Below, in pieces: positions 55,810 through 64,000 of a stretch of DNA of 64,000 nucleotides. Position numbers and translations under genes: made by a program. Positions within the stretch are counted from its first letter, which is position 1; every line of letters begins with the position of its first letter. This DNA is from Phlegmacium glaucopus (Eukaryota > Basidiomycota > Agaricomycetes > Agaricales > Cortinariaceae), in contig MU130361.1 of the NCBI GenBank assembly GCA_015039465.1, positions 177,196-241,195 on the forward strand. The letters run 5' to 3'. The notes below the pieces were generated by a model, which searched no databases, was not told the origin of the DNA, and saw only the letters and a list, made by a program, of their open reading frames with translations.

Positions 55810-57560
55810 ATAACTCACACATAATGCCGTTCCCTACAGCTGATCAACTGTAATTTGATGCAAGGATGCCAATGGCAGTGCCATAATCCACCTGAATTAT
55901 AAATACAATTGATCTTGATTACTTCTTCCACCACAAAAAATCACTCACCATCTTTCTACCTTCATCTGCCAAATCCAAAATATAAGCACACTGGCCCAAG
56001 GATCCCACTCTTTTCAAGCAGATTACACATTAATTTTGGCACACTGAACAGATCTGTGTTTTGGTGCTATGGGAGAACAGGTTGGGCATTGAAGATTTAG
56101 ACAATGATTTGGAAGTGTTGGATAGTGGGGTGGATGAAAGATATGTGGATGGTTTGCTATAGGGGGGGGGGGGGGGGGGGGAGGTGGTTGAACATTTATT
56201 TAGAGCCTGAAGAGGCTTACATTGGGTGGCCATTGGCTAAAAATATATATTTTACCCTGAGTGCATTGGTTGATTTCCTGATGAAGCCATGCTGTCCCTT
56301 ATTTTTCTGTTAAGATTTTTTCACAGCTTGTAGGATCAAGATTGATTAATGAGATGCAAAATGTTCAATCTAATGATAGATATATAAGACACTATGTAAG
56401 ACATCACCTGATCACATGATAATGCATTGGTAAACAGATGTCAGCAATGTGTACAATGGCAAAGGAAAAGTCCAGCAGATGCATGGCTGATAGATAACAT
56501 ATCTAGGGCTGCAAAAATACAGACAAAGGTCTTGAAGACAATGGGAGGAAGGTTTGACCTGGGATAACCAGGTCAAAATGGGTTGTCAAGGGTTGAAGAG
56601 AAAAGGGTTGAAGTTGATTGGGTGTTGATGGAAAGGTGCCTTGATCTGGGCTAACTTGTTGAGTGTTGAAGAGAAAAGGGTCAAAGTTAATTGGTTGTTG
56701 AAGACAAAAGTGTCAAAGTTTGAAGACAATGGGGGGAAGGTTTGACCTGAGCTAACCAGGTCAAAATGGGTTGTCAAGGGTTGAAGAAAAAAGGGTTGAA
56801 GTCAATTGGGTGTTGATGGGAAGTTGCCTTGATCTGGGCTAACCAGGTCAAAAATCCAGGCTCAAATGTGGTGGTGTGAAAGGAAGACACAGATGTGAAA
56901 ATAGTTTACAAACATGATCATCAGTGTCATGTGCAATTACTTCTGAGAATAATAGCAGTAAATAAGCAATATGTCTTATTCTTATTATTATCCTGATCAA
57001 CAATATAATCTTGTATTTATTTGTGTATGTACATAATGGTTGTAATGAAAATGAATGTGTCAAAATAATTGATCAGAGACTTCCAAGACATCTTTATTGA
57101 GTTTATGTACTGCAGATGCACCCTATATTTGGTTTCTCCATGTGTTGGCCGACAATGGAATGCCGTCAAGACCACCTTTTGCGATGTTTGCCACTCGAGA
57201 TAAATACCATTCTTCGTCCCATTGTGTCCAATGACCCCAATTGAAACCACAAGCAGTCATGTTGTTGTTGGAATATTAATTTCCTAATACAAACAGTTGC
57301 ATTCCTATATCTCCAATTATCCAACAATAACATACAATTTATGATTGTAGTAAAAAACCTTTCTTTGCCCGTTATGGTAATACAGAAATATGTACTTAAG
57401 CTAGTAGTTTACAGTCTGTACCCTATGCATTTACCTCCCAAAAACCTGTTGCCACTCTCATCTCATTGTTGTCATTGAGCCTTTCAATAGTCATCCCATT
57501 AACTCAGTAATGTCCACCATGATGATAGTGATGTTTGAACTCCTTTCCCTTGAAAACATT
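55810..57560. other. Non-coding stretch with a G20 run and a tandem block
   Basis: 56162-56181 is twenty G. About 56530-56850 holds two to three copies of a roughly 200-base block containing GGTTTGACCTGGGCTAACCA and GGTTGTCAAGGGTTGAAG. No gene recognised. Confidence 0.4.
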
Positions 57561-57583
57561 ATGATTGTCAGTTTGTTTGGTAT

Positions 57584-59600
57584 TTAGATCTCAAAAGCCA
57601 GACCTGTGAAACACCAATAAAGCCCACATATAACACCAATTTTGTTTTCAGTGAGATCATCATCCCAAAGTTGCACACCACCCCTGGTGGTAAAGTGCAT
57701 TCTCAGATGATGAACTGTTATGGCCAAAGAAGGTCCAAGTGCTGCCAATTCAAGTCCAATGTGTTCCCTAGCAATCCAACCAATGATTCCACCTCTCAAC
57801 AGGGTGGCACAACTTTGTGGCAATTTAAACAAGGTTGCATAATGATGAATGTAGGCTTTTTAATCACTTGATTGGAATACATAGCTTGACAAGCACATGA
57901 ATAACAAAGTCTCATCATTATTGAGGCTTTGAGGGTAATCAATGTGCCTGAGTTCCTGTAGGGTCCTGAAAGGGATTCCATGTTCCAATAAAATTTTAGA
58001 AAGAGATATGGTGGAAAAATCTCTAGCATGGAGGTGATACACAAAAAGGGCATTCCTTTCATTCATCAGAGTTATGTACCATGGGCAAGGTGGAGCCTCT
58101 TTCAAGTAGCCATGCTGAATGACAAATAACTGCATTTGTGGAACATTCAAATATACAATGACTTGGTCAAGCTCAGACTGGAAGATAACAAAGTAACTTT
58201 TAGGATTGAAATCACAGTATTGGGGAAGTCGTTTGGGCAGCACAAAAATTGTTGATGAATTTAATGATGATTGCCTCAAAATCTTGTAGAGGTGGGTTTC
58301 CAGCACCTGCATACCATCTCATTGTTTTCATAGCATCATCCCACTCCTTTTTCATCCAAGACGATGTATCTTTTTGCAGAGGAGGGACAAAACCATAAAA
58401 TAGTTGCAGGTGTTCCAAAAGTTTGAAAGGCCAGGCATCTCCAGTGAGATCCATTTCAATCTCTGATCAAAATTGTGAGGTTGGCCAATAAATTGCATGG
58501 GCAGTCTGTGAAAGCTGATTGAGGCAGGTTGAAATATATCTTGTATGAGAAGCTTATTCTCTGTCTGAGTTATTGATTTCATTGTCCTTGTCATCATCAA
58601 TTTCACCCCCATTGTTGCTCCAATCATAGTTGTCATTGTTGTTTCCATTATCATGCATGTTCTCATGTTCATGAGATTCATCAATAAAATTGAAATACTG
58701 ACAGACATCCCAAACATTTTGAAATGCATCATAGCACAATTGAGACTTTTGATAACTATAGAGAATGTCCTCCTGTTCTTTTTTCCATATGAGAGTTTGA
58801 ATGAGGAGCAGGGGATCTTCATTGCACCAATCCCATTCATAGACCTTGGCCAGAATGATGGGTGGGTGCTGTTCATGATTCAATTGGGTTTGGCATTGTT
58901 GAGGCATCTAACATTCAAGTTGGGCTTCATTCTGCCGGGAATGTGCTTCAAAAAATTGTAACCAGGGTGTGCCTTTGATATAAGATTTCCAAGTGGCATC
59001 AAATTCTTTGGAGGTCATATTCATGGTTGTAGATGATGCTGATCTTATAATGCTACTAGATTATGACAGAGGTGGGATGGGAGATAATGTTGTTGCTGCT
59101 TGTAGCAAATGGGCTGGAGGTTGCAAATAAGAATAGCATGTCAACATCCTTGAAACTTCTTTCTGATGTTCCCAAGTCCGGGGATACCAGACTGGGACAT
59201 GATTGGATATAAACCATTCAACAGAAGGCCTTTTGTCTGCAGGCTCTAACCAGTTGATGATGGTTCCAGCTTGGAGGCAATTCTCGGAGAAGTGACACAT
59301 GGTGAAGAATTGGAAATCATTCAACCAAATTTGGGGGATGCTTTTCCAGGCCAAAAAATCAAACCAATCTGGGATGGCAGTGATTTTTAATGACAGCAGG
59401 CCCATCCAAATGACAAACCAATCTAGATAAATTACCACCACTATGCTTGCCTTTCTTCTGTGGGGGAGCATCTTCAGCTGAAACAACTCTGGCACACTTC
59501 TGAGTGGAAGGACCAGGACAAAATCCGGCAATTGCTTCATCCTCTTCAACAGTGTTTTGATGTTGAACACATTTTTTTGCCCTATTGCCAATCACCCTCT
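57584..59600 (-). pseudogene. Hypothetical transposon-associated gene, 3' part
   Basis: Minus-strand frames in order: NRAKKCVQHQNTVEEDEAIA (59595 on), FLAWKSIPQIWLNDFQFFTM, NWLEPADKRPSVEWFISNHV with PVWYPRTWEHQK, SYLQPPAHLLQAATTLSPIP, PLLLIQTLIWKKEQEDILYS, an acidic N-rich stretch, HLQLFYGFVPPLQKDTSS, and LPQSCATLLRGGIIGWIARE. I recognise the 'DKPSVEWF..N.VPVWYP...PPAHLLQ' style from repetitive hypothetical proteins in Agaricomycetes but know no function. Frame changes are frequent; some may be introns. It continues the gene at 60131-63067, the two parts being separated by the family A insertion 59613-60130. Confidence 0.5.
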
Positions 59601-59612
59601 GGGCCTTGATCT

Positions 59613-60130
59613 GAAGTCTTTACACTCCCCCAGGGAATCCAACAGAGTCCGAGCAGAGTCCGAGCGAGTCCGAGCACTTTTTGAGTGTATTTGAGTGTAT
59701 TCCAAGCAGAATTTGCTTGGAATCCACTCGGACTGCTCGGACTCACTCAGACTCGCTCAGACTGGAACCTATATACCTCTCCAACCTTATCAAAACCCTA
59801 ACAAAACCTTAAAAAAACCTTAACAAAACCTTAACAAACTATATACCTCCCTGACCTTAACAAAAACCTTAACACAACCTTAACAAAAAACCTTAACAAA
59901 ACCTTAAAAAAACCTCAACAAAACCCTAACAAAACCTTAACAAAACCTTAACCAAACCTTAACAGAAGTATTTTCCCAGCCAATTTGTGTCTTATTTGCT
60001 TGGATCCACTCAGAATATGCTCGGACTCCTCGGACTCCATTCAGAATTTGCTTGGACTCCTCGGACTCTGCTCAGATCTGCTCAGATCCGCTCGGACTCC
60101 TCGGAATCCCTGGGGGACTGTAAATTACTG
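59613..60130. mobile_element. Family A element, complete, CTTGATCT target duplication
   Basis: GAAGTCTTTACACTCCCCC ... GGGGGACTGTAAATTACTG, 518 bases, flanked by CTTGATCT at 59605-59612 and 60131-60138. Words AGTCCGAGCAGAGTCCGAG and GGACTCCTCGGACTC lie next to both ends. The core 59772-59967 is built of AAAACCTTAAC units. It interrupts the minus-strand gene. Confidence 0.92.
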
Positions 60131-63067
60131 CTTGATCTCCTGCTTTCTTTGTTGCCCCTGAATCACTTTATTTCCAAAAGAGCTTTTGGAAGAGAAGTCA
60201 TAAGCCTTTGACATCCCATCACTCCTATACCATGCAGAGCGCTGTATATTGGTCATGACATGCAAGTTAGAAAGAGGGAAGTTAAAGTCGAGATGAGTCT
60301 TGATGATTTGATCCAACTCGCTGCTCTCAATTTGCTCAGGAGGTAGATACCTCTGGTCTTGCTCAAATTGAAAGGCCTGGTGGATGCATTCCTTGGCCAG
60401 TATCTAAAGTGCATTATCAGAATTGTGTGATAACAACAGCAATATTCACAGAATTGGTGAATATTGCAAAATAACATACCTGATATAGTTCACATAATTT
60501 AACATTAACATCATAACTGATGTAATTCTTATCCTCATGCTTGTAAACTGCCATGTCCTGCACTGCCTTGCTTACTTGCCTAAGTCCTACACGATACCGT
60601 TCATTAATTGCAGCTGATATCTGAGCCATAGTTGCTCCAAGAAGAGGACCAATGGTTTCATCATGAAGGGATTTTTGCAGAATGACCTGGGCGGAGTTGG
60701 GAGTGCGATGTTCTGCAGATGAAATTCCATGCCAAGGTTTGAATGATGGTGCAAATTCTTCAATGAGGCCAAGGATTTTAGAAAACAAATTCCAGACGAT
60801 ATCTTCACCAAGATAATATTGGTAGATATGCTTGTCTTTATGGAGCTGCATTGTAGAGATTGCAACTCCAAGATGATGTTGGTGAGGGGTACTGGAGAAT
60901 TGTGCATACCAGGGATGGTGAGAGGATAAATGAATTTGAAGGCATTGTTGAATATCTGCTTTATGGTCATCCAACTTGTTGGTTTTTGTAAATTCAAAGC
61001 CCTTGTTAAAGATATTGGGCATGGCAGCAGATGAAGGTGGCAACACACAACCATATCTTTTGGGGTTAATAGTTTGCCCCTCAAGAAAATCCATTTGTTC
61101 ATCATTTAACCCTTCCTTCAGCTTGACTTCAAACCCCTGCTGGTTCTTCACCCATAAATTCAAGAGCTCTACTAAGCCAAGAGCAAAGTGTGCATCAAGT
61201 GATGGGCTATCTGGCTTGACATCAGAAGCCTTTAGTGGCTCCCATGATTTCTTCTTATCAGAGTGTAGTGTGGCAATCACAGAGATAACTGTATGTCGAG
61301 CAAGGAAAATACTGGCCCATATCTAGAAGCTGGTTACTTTTTACATGCTCAGCACAGAGAGCAAGGTGCATACCTCTGAAATTGCATCATCAACACCAGT
61401 AAATGCCTCGTCATCAATCCAATCATCATCTGATGATATTCCTCCCACAGGCATAGTGGCAAGGTCATGAAATAGCTCCATTACATCCAGAGTATTAGAG
61501 GACTTTTTCTTGTAACCATATCGCATTGCAATTGTTGGATCAAATAAAGTCAAAAACTGGAGCAAATATATATATAAATGATCAGTAAATCAATGTTGAA
61601 ATGAAATATTCAAGGAATTGATGAATATTGCAGAACATACCTTAAACATAGGCAACTCCCCATTGGTAGAGATCTTGGCCAAGGTCCTGGATAAATGTAT
61701 TACAAGCCAGAGGGAGTGGGACATGGAGATTAGAAATGTAGGGGTACTCCTGACATCCTTTGTCCAGAAGATATGTAACACATGTGACCAAAACAGAAAG
61801 GTGGGCACAATATTCCTTGAGGCTGTTGGGCCCATTCACCAAGCTTTTCAAGGACCTCAGCACAGTAGGCAGTAAAGGATATGCCCCAGTTTTCCTGCTC
61901 CTTGTCTTTGATGGTGATAGTCCCATCAGGAGCACCAAATGAAAGAAAAACAGGTGCCAGATGGGTTTTGTAGGCATCATCAATGATTGCATGAAAGGAA
62001 GTACTCAGAAAGTCAAAGGTATAGTCCATTGTTGAAGCTTCCTTATCCATAACATCAGCAAGAGATTGAAGATTCTGGTTTGTGGGGAAGGCAATAAATT
62101 GATAGGAATCATGGGCAAATTTCAAAAAGATATTTAGCCAGCATGAAGCAATGTTGTGCCATTTGTCTAGCCTATGGAAATTAACAAGTTTTATCTCATC
62201 AAACATAGGCAAAGCCATAAGCTCAGAGAATACAAAGAAAAGGTGAGGATCTTTTAAGAGAGGGTGAAGTTTGTTCTGGTCTGCTTGGTCTGACTGTTTA
62301 AGTTGTGACTCCAGAAAATCAAAGCCCTTTTGAGGAGACATGTGTCTGACAGCTCTGAGAATCATTTGAAGCATATCCTGTGGTGTATCTGGAACATGGA
62401 AGTGAGCCAGATTTCAAGCCCAACATGCCTTGATCTCCTCTACACGTGAATGTGCCACAATAGCATCTGAAGAAGAGTTATTCACCAAATTGCTGAATAT
62501 TGCTATCAAACATACCATAATCCAGAATTACAGCACCCCAACCTCCTTCTCTCAACAACTTCTTGTGTCATGGTCACTGGCAACAGAAAATCCACCCTTC
62601 AAAAGTTGGTTATAGCTTTGCACCTTATCTAGGACTTCCTGGTGAACTGCTTTCTATGCTGCTATCCTATGATGCCCATTGATGATGAAAATGTTGCCAT
62701 TGTTGTTTTCTTTAAATGTGATTGGTGGGAATTTATGAGATTGGTACTCCGCAAGGGTGTTGTTGTCAATTAAGGAGGCTGAGACTGCAAGTACAATAGC
62801 ATATTCTTGGAATTTAGGGTAAATGCAGTGACTGCCTCCTCGAGAATTTAAGAAGCTGGTTACTGCAGTTTTGATGAGAGACCTTTTGTTCCAGGCATGT
62901 TCAACATAGTTGGGGCCATTTTCACTGATCCCATCAGCTGTCTTGACCTTGTTGCCTGCTTCAAGAATGTAGATACTTCCTTGACCCTTAATGAAGGATT
63001 GACAGAGTTTTTGCAATTCTTCTTTGGCTTTTTTCTTTTCTTGTAGTAGTTTGACCCCCTCAGTCAA
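60131..63067 (-). pseudogene. Multi-exon gene with ParB-like GHHR motif, 5' part
   Basis: Starts about 63067 with MTEGVKLLQEKKKAKEELQK. The first exon ends YQSHKFPPITFKENNNGNIF, IINGHHRIAA: the 'I-x-G-H-H-R' signature after a hydrophobic strand resembles the ParB/sulfiredoxin-like fold (nuclease or NTP-binding). Next come FLESQLKQSDQADQNKLHPL, LHRLDKW-type and MDYTFDFLSTSFHAIIDDAY (62374 on), SRTLAKISTNGELPMFK (61680-61640), then TPNSAQVILQKSLHDETIGP and INERYRVGLRQVSKAVQDMA (61280-60481) and ILAKECIHQAFQFEQDQRYL (60408 on). Several joints have GTATGT donors. Frame changes near 61850-61990 suggest decay. The family-wide function is unknown; I infer a mobile-element or host-expansion protein. 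Three of its introns carry the hairpin described separately. Confidence 0.5.
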
Positions 63068-63658
63068 TTCTTCTGTCTCATTATTGACAGTGCCAAGCTA
63101 GGTCATAAAAATCAGTATATAATTTGATAAATACTAATAAATCCTACCTTTTCAGTGATTTTCAGTGCTTTCTTGGCCTATTTCCATCCTTTAATTCAAT
63201 ATTCAGTGATTCTGTAGATATTTTATTCACCTTGCTCATTGTAGCCTTTATAAACATTGTTAATTAGCTGGCCAATGAACAGTTATTGACAATTTCATAC
63301 CTTTGAACTGGCATGGGTGGTCCCAGTGGATTTCTTCATCTATAATATTTGATTGATGAGTGTAGGATATTATAGTATTATAGAGAATGACTGCAATATT
63401 CATTGAATTGCTGAATATTTCACAGCAACACTGCAATATTCGGCAATTGTTGAATATTGCAATGTGACATGTGACATGTGACATATATTTACATCAGATG
63501 TTCTGGTGAAATTGGTTGTTGCTAAATCAGGAAGGTGGTGGTTGAGGTTCAAGAGAGGTGGCCAAATAAAGAAAGGCTGAATATATTTATATCAAACATG
63601 GCCAAATATGTCCAAACATCACATGACTATGCAATATTCAGCTATTTGCTGAATATTC
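60439..63658. repeat. Dispersed 28-29 base hairpin, six copies in and near introns
   Basis: Consensus GCAATATTCA-NNRAATTGN-TGAATATTGC. Copies at about 60439-60467 (arms of 11 bases, perfect), 61603-61632, 62475-62503, 63393-63421, 63433-63460 and 63631-63658. The first three fall just inside GTATGT donors of the ParB-like gene on the minus strand. The last three lie upstream of the gene. Confidence 0.75.
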
Positions 63659-64000
63659 TTTCATTGCACATGAAGAAGCAGATTGTTACTGGCATGGGAC
63701 CCTACCCTCACCAATCCCTGATGGATTCCACTAGGATTCTTAGTATAGTCCTGCTATTCCTAGTGCAGTCCCTAAGAGTCTTGGCATTGTCCTGGCCATT
63801 CCCACATCATTCACTGTTTTGCCCTACCTCAATTCAATTTAGGGAATACAATGGCACTATATACTGTTCTGATGCATTTTTTGTCATATATCAATCAATT
63901 TGATAGATTCTGGAGCTGAGTTTGAAAATAGTAATGTTATACATCATTCTGACACATTTTTGGAGCTGAGTGTGAAAATAATGTTTATGATCTTGAAATA
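63068..64000. other. Upstream flank of the ParB-like gene
   Basis: No gene supported; three copies of the AATATTCA hairpin lie here. The plus-strand frame 63535-63903 has no domain. A repeated phrase ACATCATTCTGACACATTTT/TTTTGGAGCTGAGTGTGAAAA occurs at the very end, suggesting another repeat edge just outside the window. Confidence 0.35.

Overview
The window looks like a stretch of an Agaricomycete (mushroom-forming basidiomycete) nuclear scaffold. Evidence: coding genes are cut by many short (about 45-65 base) GT-AG introns; families typical of these fungi are present (DUF6535, CSE1, HIS2, a monocarboxylate-type MFS carrier, Spo7); and the right-hand three quarters is packed with fungal Gypsy, Copia, hAT, Plavaka and KDZ-associated transposon remains. 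Two runs of exactly 100 N (19777-19876 and 39308-39407) mark scaffold gaps.

Layout. 1-16.6 kb is ordinary gene territory: a DUF6535 membrane protein (+), exportin CSE1 (-, 14 exons rebuilt here, 1000 residues), a three-exon cysteine-rich 78-residue protein (-), histidinol phosphatase HIS2 (-, 3 exons), an MFS transporter (-, 12 exons, one GC-AG intron), and SPO7 (+, 3 exons). From about 16.7 kb onward the sequence is almost entirely mobile DNA with nested insertions. This includes a lysine-rich gene and a CxC5/PHD-type KDZ-associated gene (17.3-22.0 kb); a gag/zinc-knuckle relic with an inserted LTR-like block (22.5-25.3 kb); a minus-strand Gypsy pol that was cut first by a family B element and by a 5.75 kb hAT element with perfect 8-base target duplication (26.4-34.2 kb); a second, plus-strand Gypsy pol (39.6-43.4 kb); a Copia 3' end (44.4-45.0 kb); several solo LTRs with clean 5-base duplications (43.9, 51.1, 51.5, 55.5 kb); a Plavaka transposase relic (51.9-53.0 kb); and a multi-exon minus-strand gene with a ParB-like GHHR motif (57.5-63.1 kb).

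Two things stand out. First, two blocks (37944-39307 and about 45.7-47.5 kb) are written in reverse WITHOUT being complemented. Reading them backwards on the same strand gives normal LTR, gag and repeat sequence, matching other parts of this same window over hundreds of bases. No known DNA rearrangement does this, so these blocks are most likely an assembly/gap-filling error, and genes called inside them in the normal six frames are meaningless. Second, the window holds a set of terminal-inverted-repeat elements (family A, core TIR TCTTTACACTCCCCCAC, 8-base target duplication in two complete copies). They share ends but each carries its own short palindromic word (pattern TCC-NNNN-GGA) in tandem next to the ends, and some have telomere-like CCTTAAC/TTAGGG arrays in the middle. 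A second family (B, TIR CATCAGRAAAAAT, apparent 2-base duplication) is built on the same plan. A further oddity is a 29-base hairpin repeated in introns and flanks of the ParB-like gene.
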